NCBI GenBank assembly: GCA_947475125.1
Contig: CANJMX010000062.1
Coordinates: 1 to 8,269 of the forward strand
Length of the DNA: 8,269 bases
Source: Actinomycetota bacterium
Lineage (GTDB): Bacteria > Actinomycetota > Thermoleophilia > Miltoncostaeales > Miltoncostaeaceae
Direction of reading: 5' to 3'
The notes beneath the pieces were generated by a model, which saw only the letters and a list, made by a program, of their open reading frames with translations, ran no database searches and was not told where the DNA came from. Position numbers and translations under genes: made by a program. Positions within the stretch are counted from its first letter, which is position 1. Each line of letters begins with the position of its first letter. Shown piece after piece: positions 1 to 6,291 of the stretch.

Positions 1-60
1 GGGCTCCTGGTCTCGCGCTCCAATCGGCATCACGCCGATCAAAGCGGTTGACGGGTCCAT
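1..60 (-). CDS. Possible start of an unidentified protein, cut off by the left window edge
   Basis: An ATG at 60-58 opens a frame that stays open for 20 codons to the edge of the window, beginning MDPSTALIGVMPIG. The sequence just upstream reads AAGGAAAGGAT before the ATG, which gives an AAGGA Shine-Dalgarno core about 6 nt from the start. That spacing is good and the stretch is purine-rich in an otherwise GC-rich region. Most codons end in G or C, as in the genes to the right. I do not recognise the protein from 20 residues and propose no function. It would be the first gene of a new leftward transcript led by the non-coding region 61-454. The alternative is that this stretch is still leader upstream of an rRNA operon and is not translated. 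An open frame of only 20 codons is weak evidence, so the call rests mainly on the ribosome binding site. Confidence 0.42.
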   Translation of the reverse strand, partial: MDPSTALIGVMPIGARDQEP

Positions 61-75
61 ATCCTTTCCTTGGTC
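61..75 (-). promoter_or_regulatory. Ribosome binding site before the left-edge ATG
   Basis: Read on the minus strand, this stretch is GACCAAGGAAAGGAT, directly followed by ATG at 60. AAGGA sits about 6 nt from the start. It is one of the best Shine-Dalgarno matches in the window and the main reason for proposing a gene at 1-60. Confidence 0.45.
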
Positions 76-116
76 ATCACTCCCAAACGTCAGAAGACGC
101 TGGAAGATGATGCGCG

Positions 117-135
117 CTGTTCAGTTTTCAAGGAT
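117..135 (-). promoter_or_regulatory. BoxA-like, rRNA-leader-like motif
   Basis: The minus strand reads ATCCTTGAAAACTGAACAG here. This closely resembles the conserved segment found in bacterial rRNA operon leaders and spacers, such as the Bacillus form with CTTTGAAAACTAAACAA or the actinobacterial form with TTTGAGAACTCAACAG. There it overlaps boxA and loads the Nus antitermination factors. It lies about 150 nt downstream of the proposed promoter and just after a GGGG/CCCC stem, the order seen in mycobacterial and Streptomyces leaders. The resemblance is recalled by eye and not from an alignment. If it is real, the transcript to the left is either an rRNA operon starting beyond the window or a gene using Nus-type antitermination. 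Confidence 0.45.
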
Positions 136-139
136 CGGG

Positions 140-151
140 CCCCAAACGGGG
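140..151 (-). other. Small GC stem (CCCC-GTTT-GGGG) before the boxA-like motif
   Basis: On the minus strand CCCC, GTTT and GGGG follow each other and can form a 4-bp stem. An overlapping alternative, GGGG-AA-CCCC at 148-157, competes with it. There is no U-tract after it, so it is not a terminator. Its position directly upstream of the boxA-like motif is what makes it worth noting. Confidence 0.3.
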
Positions 152-244
152 TTCCCCTCGCGATCGCACAGCAATCCACCACGCCGGCCGGCTGGCCGTC
201 ACGTACGCGGTTTCACGCAGGCACGATCGATTGTGAAGGGACTC

Positions 245-258
245 GGGTCCGAAGACCC
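245..258 (-). other. UUCG tetraloop hairpin in the leader
   Basis: The minus strand reads GGGTC-TTCG-GACCC, a perfect 5-bp stem closed by C and G around UUCG. This is the classic extra-stable cUUCGg tetraloop. It falls about 20-30 nt after the predicted transcription start of the promoter at 283-310. No run of T follows, so it is more likely a 5'-end stabilising or folding element than a terminator. Confidence 0.5.
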
Positions 259-259
259 A

Positions 260-275
260 CCGGCCAAAAGGCCAG
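260..275 (-). other. Short hairpin near the predicted transcript 5' end
   Basis: The minus strand reads CTGGCC-TTTT-GGCCGG, a 6-bp stem with one G-U pair and a TTTT loop. It begins within a few nucleotides of the expected start of transcription from the promoter at 283-310, so the transcript would begin with structure. Confidence 0.35.
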
Positions 276-282
276 ACGAAGC

Positions 283-310
283 AGTATACAGCGCTGCGCG
301 TCTGGCACAA
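283..310 (-). promoter_or_regulatory. Probable sigma70-type promoter for a leftward transcript
   Basis: A -10 box TATACT (288-283) stands out in the GC-rich surroundings and matches five of six consensus bases. A possible -35 box TTGTGC (310-305) lies 16 nt upstream and shares the TTG. The start site would be near 276. The promoter lies downstream of the tyrS terminator, points away from tyrS and faces the gene or RNA at the left edge. The -35 box is weak, so the call rests mainly on the -10 box and the position. Confidence 0.5.
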
Positions 311-332
311 GAGACCACGTCCGAGGTACTTC

Positions 333-346
333 AGTGCCGAAGCACT
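333..346 (-). other. Second UUCG tetraloop hairpin, between terminator and promoter
   Basis: The minus strand reads AGTGC-TTCG-GCACT, a perfect 5-bp stem with the same closed UUCG loop as the hairpin at 245-258. GAAG follows it and not a run of T, so it does not look like an intrinsic terminator. It could form in a transcript from the weak upstream promoter, or act as a 3'-end barrier on read-through RNA from tyrS. Confidence 0.4.
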
Positions 347-363
347 CCGCGGACCGACCGGTA

Positions 364-392
364 ATAATGCCGATCCGGATGCACGAAAGCAA
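364..392 (-). promoter_or_regulatory. Weak candidate for a second, upstream promoter
   Basis: TTGCTT (392-387) and CATTAT (369-364) lie 17 nt apart on the minus strand, matching three and four consensus bases. On its own this is marginal. It is listed because it sits right after the tyrS terminator and upstream of the better promoter, and tandem promoters are typical of rRNA operons. Confidence 0.22.
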
Positions 393-408
393 GGGGTGCG
401 GTCGCGCT

Positions 409-428
409 AAAACCCCGCTACGAGCGGG
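409..428 (-). terminator. Rho-independent terminator after tyrS
   Basis: On the minus strand CCCGCT-CGT-AGCGGG forms a perfect 6-bp stem with a 3-nt loop and is followed by GTTTT. It begins 26 nt after the tyrS stop codon. The stem is GC-rich but short and the T-run has only four bases after a G, so some read-through is likely. It is the only terminator-like structure I see in the window and probably marks the end of the leuB/ilvE-to-tyrS operon. Confidence 0.6.
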
Positions 429-454
429 CAGTTACGCCCAATTGCCCAGCAGGA

Positions 455-1609
455 CTATCCGCCCCGGACACGAGCCTTGGCAAAACGCTTCTTTCCGGCG
501 CGCACAACCCGGCCGTCCAGCGCCGATGCATCGACATCGAGATCCAGCAGCGGCACGCCGTCAACACTCACTCCACCCTGGGTCAGTATGCGGCGCGCCT
601 CACTACGCGACGCGACACCAAGTCCATCAACCAGCAGAGCCGGCATGTGCACCATTCCTGCGTCGATCTCGACCTCGGGCACCTCATCAGGGGCCGCGCG
701 GTCCTTGAAGAGCCGGTCGAAGTGGGCCTCCGCCCGTTCCCCGCTCCCCGCGCCATGAAACCGATCGGCCACCAGGCGGCCCAGGCGGCGCTTCTCATCC
801 CCCGGGTGTCCAGTGGCCCCGGGCTCTCCCGGGAACAGCAGTCGGAAGAAGTCGTCCATCTGGGGGTCCGGAACGCTCATGACCTTGCCGAACTGCTCCT
901 CGGCCGGCTCGTCGACCCCGATGTAGTTGCCGGTGCTCTTGCTCATGCGCCGCACCCCGTCGGTGCCGGGCAGGATGGGGAGGGTCATGGCGATCTGAGG
1001 CCGTTCCCCGTACGCCTGCTGTACCTCGCGCCCCAACATCAGGTTGAACAGTTGGTCGGTACCGCCCAGCTCCACATCGGCCTTCAACATCACCGAGTCG
1101 TACGCCTGCATAAGGGGGTAGAGCAATTCGAGGACGGAGATCGGGCGGTCCTCGCCGATCCGCTCCGCGAAGTCCCTGCGACGCAGCAACTGATTGACCG
1201 TGGTGCTCGCGGCAAGGCGAAAGAGCGTTTCCAGCCCCATTTCGGCGAACCATTCACCGTTTCGACGCACCTCGGTGCGATCCGGGTCCAGGATGCGAAA
1301 CGCCTGCTCCTGATAGGTCGCCGCGTTGGCCTCGATCTCGTCGGCCGACAGCATCGGGCGGGTCGAACTCCTCCCAGACGGATCGCCCACGCGCGCCGTC
1401 CAGTCACCGATAATGAGTACTGCGGTGTGCCCAGCATCTTGGAACTCGCGGAGCTTCCCCAGCACCACCGCGTGCCCCAGATGGATGTCGGGCGCGGTCG
1501 GATCCACGCCCAGCTTCACCCGCAGGCGGTCGCCCTTGGCCAGGCGGGACTCAAGCTCGCCAGGCGGCTGAATATCAACGGCGCGGGCAAGAAGATCGTT
1601 GGTGCTCAT
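455..1609 (-). CDS. tyrS: Tyrosyl-tRNA synthetase
   Basis: This cytoplasmic class I enzyme activates tyrosine with ATP and charges tRNA-Tyr. The product has 384 residues. The Rossmann catalytic domain carries the HIGH motif as HLGH (43-46), a conserved GDWTARVGDPSGR stretch (68-80), the tyrosine-pocket segment KADVELGGTDQ (176-186) and the KMSKS loop as RMSKS (221-225). An S4 RNA-binding domain follows from about 318 to the end. Its spacing and wording resemble the TyrZ-like branch of bacterial TyrRS. I start at the ATG at 1609, where an AGGAG lies 9 nt upstream; the frame extends to 1672, but those 21 residues lie inside the glycosylase gene and are not typical of the family. The start overlaps the glycosylase stop as ATGA. 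A T-box has no room here, so expression must come from the upstream operon promoter or an internal one. Confidence 0.97.
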   Translation of the reverse strand: MSTNDLLARAVDIQPPGELESRLAKGDRLRVKLGVDPTAPDIHLGHAVVLGKLREFQDAGHTAVLIIGDWTARVGDPSGRSSTRPMLSADEIEANAATYQEQAFRILDPDRTEVRRNGEWFAEMGLETLFRLAASTTVNQLLRRRDFAERIGEDRPISVLELLYPLMQAYDSVMLKADVELGGTDQLFNLMLGREVQQAYGERPQIAMTLPILPGTDGVRRMSKSTGNYIGVDEPAEEQFGKVMSVPDPQMDDFFRLLFPGEPGATGHPGDEKRRLGRLVADRFHGAGSGERAEAHFDRLFKDRAAPDEVPEVEIDAGMVHMPALLVDGLGVASRSEARRILTQGGVSVDGVPLLDLDVDASALDGRVVRAGKKRFAKARVRGG

Positions 1610-2199
1610 GCCGCCATGCTCCTGGGGATCGGGCGAGAGAGAAAGCGTGAACCGCGCGCCACCATACGCCATGGAAGATCGGTGGCCTGCGAGATCCCGA
1701 TCCGGGACACCGCGACCACGTCCACATCACCCTCCCGCGGAGTCACCGTCATTCCTGCGGCCACGAGGTCGAGCCCGTCAATCGAACCGCTCACCGCGAG
1801 GGCCTGGGTGAGCCTGCCGGGGCCGGCACACAGCAGGCGGTCATCCATACCCGACCGGCGCCTGCGCATCGCCGAGAGGCCGTGGGTGGGCTCAAGCGCC
1901 CGGATGAGCACCGCAGCACCCACTCCCTCGGCCTCGGTGACGAGATTGAGGCACCAGTGGAGTCCGTAGGTCCGGTACACGTACACGGTGCCTGGCGGGC
2001 CGAACATCGACTTGCAGCGGGGGGTTTCACCCCGGAACGAATGTGATGCCGGGTCACGCTGCCCATAGGCCTCGGACTCCACCACAACCCCGCCGCATCC
2101 CTCAAACAGCAGCGTGCATCCGATGATGTCCGCGGCCACTACCTCGGGGGCGCGATCGAAGAACGCCCGGTCGAGATCGCGGGCGCGTCCGACGTTCAC
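1606..2199 (-). CDS. DNA-3-methyladenine glycosylase, AAG/MPG type
   Basis: This monofunctional base-excision repair enzyme removes alkylated purines such as 3-methyladenine and hypoxanthine. The product has 197 residues, normal for the bacterial family. By comparison with human AAG, the catalytic glutamate is E43 in the VESEAY segment, with Y45 and H53 lining the base pocket, Y75 in YVYRTYG as the intercalating tyrosine, N85 in CLN, and R100 in the LIRALEP stretch. I choose the GTG at 2199, which overlaps the argH stop as GTGA and puts the protein at family length. The open frame runs on to 2388, but that part reads as low-complexity Arg/Gly-rich peptide and is argH in another frame. No good Shine-Dalgarno precedes the GTG, so translation probably depends on ribosomes finishing argH. 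Its stop overlaps the tyrS start. An AAG gene next to tyrS is, as I recall, common in actinobacteria. Confidence 0.93.
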   Translation of the reverse strand: MNVGRARDLDRAFFDRAPEVVAADIIGCTLLFEGCGGVVVESEAYGQRDPASHSFRGETPRCKSMFGPPGTVYVYRTYGLHWCLNLVTEAEGVGAAVLIRALEPTHGLSAMRRRRSGMDDRLLCAGPGRLTQALAVSGSIDGLDLVAAGMTVTPREGDVDVVAVSRIGISQATDLPWRMVARGSRFLSRPIPRSMAA

Positions 2200-3581
2200 C
2201 AGGCGGAAACCCGCGCGGTGGCGTCCGCAAGCTGGGCCACGACCCGGGCCCGTGCGGTACCACCCGGCACATCCTTCGCCTCCACCGATGCCTCTGCGGT
2301 GAGCAGCGGCAGCACCACCCCGGAGAGCCCTGCGGCACTCAGGTCGTCGGGAGATGCCTCGGTGAGACCCACGCCACGCTCGCTGCACGCCCGAACCAGG
2401 GCGCCGACGGCCTCGTGGGCACTCCTGAAGGGCCAGCCCTCGCGCACGAGGTGATCAGCCAGATCGGTGGCCGCGAGAAAGCCCTCGCCAGCGGCAGCAG
2501 TCATGGCGTCCACACGGAACCCGGCGGTTGCGACCATGCCGCTCATTGCCGGAAGCAGAAGATCGATGGTGTCGGCGGCGTCAAACACATAGTGCTTGTC
2601 GTCCTGCAGGTCCTTGTTGTACGCAAGCGGCAGCCCGGCGGTGGCGCCGAGGAGCCCCTGGAGGTCGGCCGAGAGCCGCGCGGACTTACCGCGTGCAAGC
2701 TCGGCTGCGTCGGGGTTCTTCTTCTGGGGGAGCATCGACGAACCCGATGCGAATGCGTCGTCGAGAACCACGAAGCCGACCTCCTCCGACGACCACCACA
2801 CAAACTCCGCCCCGAGGCGCGACAGGTGCACGCCCAGCTGCGCGGTGAATGCGAGGTAGTCCACCAGCGCATCGCGGCTGCCCACTGCATCCATGCTGTT
2901 GGGACTCAACCGGTCGAACCCGAGCTCAGTTGCCGTCATGTCGCGGTCGATGGCGAACCCGGATCCAGCGAGCGCGCCACTTCCCAGCGGGCTCTCCCCC
3001 GCCGATTCGATGGCGAACAACAGACGTCGGTGATCGCGGCCCAGCATCCAGACGTATGCCAGCAGGTGATGCGCCAGGCGCACGGGCTGGGCGCGCTGCA
3101 GGTGGGTGTATCCGGGCACCAGCGTGTCGAGGTGCTCCGCAGCCCGCGCGAGCAGTGCTTCGGCCAGAGCCTTGAGCGCGTCGGCCTGCGCCCGGCCGTG
3201 CTCCCGGATCCACAAGAGCGTGTCGGTGATCACCTGGTCGTTGCGGCTTCGACCCGTATGCAGACGCCGACCCGCGTCGCCAGTGATCTCGGTGAGGCGG
3301 CGTTCCACAGCCGTGTGAATGTCCTCGTCACCGGGCTGGAAGACGAATGTGCCGGCGGCCATTTCGGCCTCAATTGTCACGAGGCCGGCGTCGATGGCCG
3401 CGGCGTCGTCGGCCCCGATGATCCGCTGCACACCAAGCATGCGTGCGTGCGCGCGCGATCCGCGGATGTCCTCGCGCCAGAGGCGCTGGTCAACTGGCAG
3501 TGAGGCATTGAGGGCGTCGAATGCCTCGGCCGACGTTCCCTCGAAGCGTCCTCCCCACAGGCGGGATGCCGGATCGTTCAT
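2196..3581 (-). CDS. argH: Argininosuccinate lyase
   Basis: This enzyme catalyses the last step of arginine synthesis, splitting argininosuccinate into arginine and fumarate. It is a homotetramer of the fumarase/aspartase superfamily. The product has 461 residues, standard for ArgH. Seen in order are the N-terminal LWGGRF (8-13), HTGRSRNDQV (108-117), YTHLQRAQP (158-166) with the catalytic-region H160, the signature loop GSSMLPQKKNPD (280-291) that carries the catalytic serine, and LAYNKDLQDDK (319-329 region). I start at the ATG at 3581 because the family's typical N-terminus follows directly and a GGAG lies 8 nt upstream. The frame is open to 4049, but that extension is the aminotransferase gene read in another frame. 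Start and stop both overlap neighbours by 4 nt. No argG or other arginine gene is visible here, so the rest of the pathway must be encoded elsewhere. Confidence 0.97.
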   Translation of the reverse strand: MNDPASRLWGGRFEGTSAEAFDALNASLPVDQRLWREDIRGSRAHARMLGVQRIIGADDAAAIDAGLVTIEAEMAAGTFVFQPGDEDIHTAVERRLTEITGDAGRRLHTGRSRNDQVITDTLLWIREHGRAQADALKALAEALLARAAEHLDTLVPGYTHLQRAQPVRLAHHLLAYVWMLGRDHRRLLFAIESAGESPLGSGALAGSGFAIDRDMTATELGFDRLSPNSMDAVGSRDALVDYLAFTAQLGVHLSRLGAEFVWWSSEEVGFVVLDDAFASGSSMLPQKKNPDAAELARGKSARLSADLQGLLGATAGLPLAYNKDLQDDKHYVFDAADTIDLLLPAMSGMVATAGFRVDAMTAAAGEGFLAATDLADHLVREGWPFRSAHEAVGALVRACSERGVGLTEASPDDLSAAGLSGVVLPLLTAEASVEAKDVPGGTARARVVAQLADATARVSAW

Positions 3582-4705
3582 ACCGCCCGCTCCGCCTGAA
3601 TCGCCCGCTCCATGGTGTCGCATACCCGGTCCACCTGCTCGTCGGTCATCTCGCAGAAGAATGGCAGCGCGATCGTGGACGCGCTGATCTCCTCGGTCAC
3701 CGGCAGCTCGCCCGGTGCGTGCCCGTGGTCGGTGCGGTAGTAGGGCTGCAGGTGGATACACGGAAGATACGGCTTGGCCGAGACGCCCTCGGCCTCGAGG
3801 CGCCCGATGATCGCGTCGCGGTCGAGATCGGGGCCCAGCCGAGGTGCGTAAACAAACCACGAACGGCGCTGCGGCCCCTCGTACATCGGGGTGACCCCGT
3901 CGACCGACGCCATCCGGGCCTGATAGCGCCCAGCGATGCGGGCCCGGGCATCCTGCATCCAATCCAGCCGCTCGATCTGCGCGATGCCGATGGCGGCATG
4001 CACGTCGGACAGGCGGTAGTTGAATCCGAGGCGCGAGTGCACCAGCCACGCCCCATCGTCAGACCGCCCCTGATTGGTGAGGCTCTTGAGCAGCAGATAC
4101 AGCGCGTCGTCATCGGTGAGGATGACACCGCCCTCAGCGGTGGTGAGCTGCTTGTTGGCGTAGAAGCCGTACACGGCGGGATGCCCGTACGTGCCGAGCT
4201 TCTTCCCGTTGAAGTCACCGTCGATCGACTGGCAGGCGTCCTCGACGATCGCCAGTCCATGGCGCTCGGCGATTGCCATGAGCGCCGGGACGTCGGCCGG
4301 GTACCCAAAGATGTCGACGATGAGGATTGCCCGCGTGCGGGGGGTGATTGCGGCCTCGACGGCCGCAGGATCCATGTTGAACGTGAGCGGGTCGACCTCG
4401 GCGAACACGGGCGTCGCGCCGGTGTAGACGATGACGTTCGCAGAGGCGACGAAGGAGAACGAGGAGGTGATGACCTCGTCCCCCGGGCCGATGCCGAGGG
4501 CATGGAGGCAGCAGTGAAGGCCGGCCGTACCCGACGAGCAGGCGACCGCGTGCCGGGTACCGATGCGGTCTGCCCACATGCGTTCGAACTCGGTCACGGT
4601 GGGTCCGAGCGACAGCTGACGTGACCGCAGCACGCCGTCCACCAGTTCCCGCTCCCGGTCGCCGATGACGGGCCGGGCCAGCGGGATGACCTCCGGCGGC
4701 GTCAC
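3578..4705 (-). CDS. DegT/DnrJ/EryC1/StrS-family PLP aminotransferase, substrate unknown
   Basis: This is a fold-type I PLP enzyme of the family that mostly transfers an amino group from glutamate or glutamine to keto-sugars bound to a nucleotide. The product has 375 residues, a normal length. It opens with IPLARPVIGDRE, then SSGTAGLH (57-64, phosphate-binding turn), EDACQS (155-160, D156 facing the pyridine nitrogen), the Schiff-base lysine K185 in YANKQLTTAEGG, and GFNYRLSDVHAAIG (227-240). All catalytic residues seem intact. I choose the GTG at 4705, overlapping the cimA stop as GTGA; the upstream 24 codons of open frame belong to cimA read in another frame. The Shine-Dalgarno is weak, which suggests coupling to cimA. 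Its stop overlaps the argH start. No sugar dehydratase, epimerase or glycosyltransferase lies nearby, so a surface-sugar role has no support from context. An amino-acid or antibiotic-like substrate remains possible. Confidence 0.9.
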   Translation of the reverse strand: MTPPEVIPLARPVIGDRERELVDGVLRSRQLSLGPTVTEFERMWADRIGTRHAVACSSGTAGLHCCLHALGIGPGDEVITSSFSFVASANVIVYTGATPVFAEVDPLTFNMDPAAVEAAITPRTRAILIVDIFGYPADVPALMAIAERHGLAIVEDACQSIDGDFNGKKLGTYGHPAVYGFYANKQLTTAEGGVILTDDDALYLLLKSLTNQGRSDDGAWLVHSRLGFNYRLSDVHAAIGIAQIERLDWMQDARARIAGRYQARMASVDGVTPMYEGPQRRSWFVYAPRLGPDLDRDAIIGRLEAEGVSAKPYLPCIHLQPYYRTDHGHAPGELPVTEEISASTIALPFFCEMTDEQVDRVCDTMERAIQAERAV

Positions 4706-6291
4706 GCCTGCTGTGTTCCCGACGGGGTCGGCGCCCGCCGCACCCCGTAGTCGAAGCTGTCCACAAGGGCGTCCCACGCCGCGGCGATGACGTTCTGATC
4801 AACGCCCATGGTGCTCCAGGTGGACGTCCCGTCGGTGGAGTCGATGAGCACGCGCGTGGTGGCCTCGGTTCCGTGCCCCTCGTCGAGGATTCTCACCTTG
4901 AAGTTGATCAGCGAGATACGGTCGATCTCAGGAACGCGGCCGCCGAGCGCCTCGCGAAGCGCCTTGTCCAGGGCATTGACCGGGCCGTTGCCCTCTGCCG
5001 TGGCCACGAGCCGCTCCCCGTTGAGGTGAACCCGCACTGTGGCCTCTGTGATGACGTGTCCGGTCTCGTTGCGCTCGGTGATCACCCGGAACGACTCGAG
5101 CGCGAACACCGGCTCATGTACCCCGGCCTCGCGCTCAAGGAGGATGGTGAACGATGCGTCGGCAACCTCGAAGTGGTAGCCCCGATGCTCGAGTTCCTTG
5201 ATCCGGGCGAGGATGCGCGGCGCCAGATCGGCGTCTGCCTCCACATCGATGCCGGCCTCCCGGGCGCGCTCCAGTACCACGTGGCGCCCAGAGAGCTCGC
5301 TTACCTTCATGCCGCGTTCGTTCCCCACCACGCTCGGGTCGACGTGCTCAAAGGTGCGCGGGTCGGAGACCATTCCGGCCACATGCATTCCGCCCTTGTG
5401 CGCGAATGCGTTTGAACCCACGTACGGGGCCCACGGGTCGGGTGGCAGGTTGGCGGTCTCGGCGGCCCAGTGGGACAGCTTGGTGAGCTCCTCGAGCCCG
5501 CCTGGGCGAAGCACGTCGAAGCCCATCTTGAGGGCGAGAGATGGGGCGATTGAGATGAGGTTGGCGTTTCCGCACCGCTCGCCCCATCCGTTGATGGTCC
5601 CCTGCACCTGGCGAGCGCCCTGCTCAACCGCCACGAGCGAGTTCGCCACGGCGCACTCGGCATCGTTGTGGGTGTGGATACCGATGGCTGCGTCTGGGAT
5701 GGCCAGCCGGATCTCGCCGGTGATGCGCTCAACATCCGCGGGCATCGTCGCCCCGTTGGTGTCGCACAGGATCACCCACGATGCGCCGTTGCCATGCGCC
5801 GTGCGCAGGCACTCGATGGCGTACTCAGGGTGCTCCCGGTAGGCGTCGAAGAAGTGCTCGGCGTCGTAGAACACGTCTTTCTGCTGCGCCAGCAGGAAGG
5901 CCACCGACTCACCGATCATCTTCAGGTTCTCTTCGCGCGACACCTTGGTGACCTTCTTCAGGTGCAGGTCCCATGTCTTGCCGACGATGGTGGAGACCGG
6001 GGCGAACGTGTCCACCATGATCCGCAGGCCGGGGTCGTCACCGGGGGCCGTGTCGCGTCGCCGCGTCATTCCAAAGGCCGCAATACGCGTGTCGCCCAGG
6101 CTCTGGGCCTCAAGAAGGTCGAAGAGCTCGGAGTCCTTGGGATTGGACGACGGGAATCCGGCCTCCACCACATCCATCCCCACGCCAGCAAGGCGCATGG
6201 CCACCTGAAGCTGCTCACCCACCGACAGGCTCATACCCTCGCGTTGCATGCCATCGCGAAGAGTGGTGTCGTAGAGGAGAATGTGTTCCAT
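4702..6291 (-). CDS. cimA: (R)-citramalate synthase
   Basis: This enzyme condenses pyruvate with acetyl-CoA to (R)-citramalate, the first step of the threonine-independent route to 2-oxobutyrate and isoleucine. The product has 529 residues. An HMGL-like TIM barrel opens with YDTTLRDGMQREG (7-19, R12 and D13), carries the metal-binding HTHND (206-210) and GWGERCGNANL (235-245), and ends near SNAFAHKGGMHVAGM (293-307). A C-terminal LeuA-type regulatory domain covers about 385-515 and probably binds isoleucine. Wording and length fit the citramalate synthase branch better than 2-isopropylmalate synthase, though automatic pipelines often confuse the two. I start at the ATG at 6291, which shares one base with the ilvE stop (TGATG). 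Open frame to 6444 is ilvE in another frame. There is no clear Shine-Dalgarno, so coupled translation is likely. Its stop overlaps the DegT-family gene. Confidence 0.92.
   Translation of the reverse strand: MEHILLYDTTLRDGMQREGMSLSVGEQLQVAMRLAGVGMDVVEAGFPSSNPKDSELFDLLEAQSLGDTRIAAFGMTRRRDTAPGDDPGLRIMVDTFAPVSTIVGKTWDLHLKKVTKVSREENLKMIGESVAFLLAQQKDVFYDAEHFFDAYREHPEYAIECLRTAHGNGASWVILCDTNGATMPADVERITGEIRLAIPDAAIGIHTHNDAECAVANSLVAVEQGARQVQGTINGWGERCGNANLISIAPSLALKMGFDVLRPGGLEELTKLSHWAAETANLPPDPWAPYVGSNAFAHKGGMHVAGMVSDPRTFEHVDPSVVGNERGMKVSELSGRHVVLERAREAGIDVEADADLAPRILARIKELEHRGYHFEVADASFTILLEREAGVHEPVFALESFRVITERNETGHVITEATVRVHLNGERLVATAEGNGPVNALDKALREALGGRVPEIDRISLINFKVRILDEGHGTEATTRVLIDSTDGTSTWSTMGVDQNVIAAAWDALVDSFDYGVRRAPTPSGTQQA

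Larger units (their letters stand above)
61..454 (-). other. Non-coding region after tyrS: terminator, then probable promoters and a structured leader
   Basis: These 394 bases separate the tyrS stop from the ATG at 60. I see no credible gene in them; open frames that cross the region have no family resemblance and run antisense into tyrS. In leftward order the region holds a terminator-like hairpin (409-428), a weak promoter candidate (364-392), a UUCG-loop hairpin (333-346), a better promoter (283-310), a second short hairpin (260-275), a second UUCG-loop hairpin (245-258), a GGGG/CCCC stem (140-151) and an rRNA-leader-like motif (117-135). From the better promoter to the ATG the untranslated leader would be roughly 215 nt, long for an ordinary gene but usual for an rRNA operon. 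I see no known riboswitch fold, tRNA or 16S start sequence in it. Confidence 0.7.

Noticed and set aside
1..60. Start of 16S rRNA within the window
   Set aside because: The leader-like motif suggested it, but the conserved AGAGTTTGATCCTGG sequence does not occur on the minus strand from 60 to 1, so any 16S must begin beyond the edge.
70..708. Plus-strand open frame of 212 codons across the non-coding region
   Set aside because: It runs through the tyrS terminator and into tyrS antisense, has a basic low-complexity composition rich in Arg, Pro and Ala, and resembles no family I know.
1610..1672. Upstream start for tyrS
   Set aside because: The added 21 residues lie inside the glycosylase gene and are not typical of TyrRS. 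The ATG at 1609 has an AGGAG and an ATGA overlap.
1610..1700. T-box or other riboswitch controlling tyrS
   Set aside because: The upstream DNA codes for the glycosylase C-terminus and overlaps tyrS, leaving no room for a leader.
647..1969. Plus-strand open frame of 440 codons
   Set aside because: It is wholly antisense to tyrS and the glycosylase, both of which have clear motifs. Long antisense frames are expected in GC-rich coding DNA.
2415..3503. Plus-strand open frame of 362 codons opposite argH
   Set aside because: It is the codon shadow of argH, with no recognisable domain and no separate ribosome binding site.
3582..4049. N-terminal extension of argH to 617 residues
   Set aside because: The extra part is the aminotransferase gene read in a wrong frame. 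The family's N-terminus begins at the ATG at 3581.
3521..4624. Plus-strand open frame of 367 codons opposite the DegT-family gene
   Set aside because: It is antisense to an enzyme with an intact PLP site; the His/Arg/Val-rich translation is a typical shadow.
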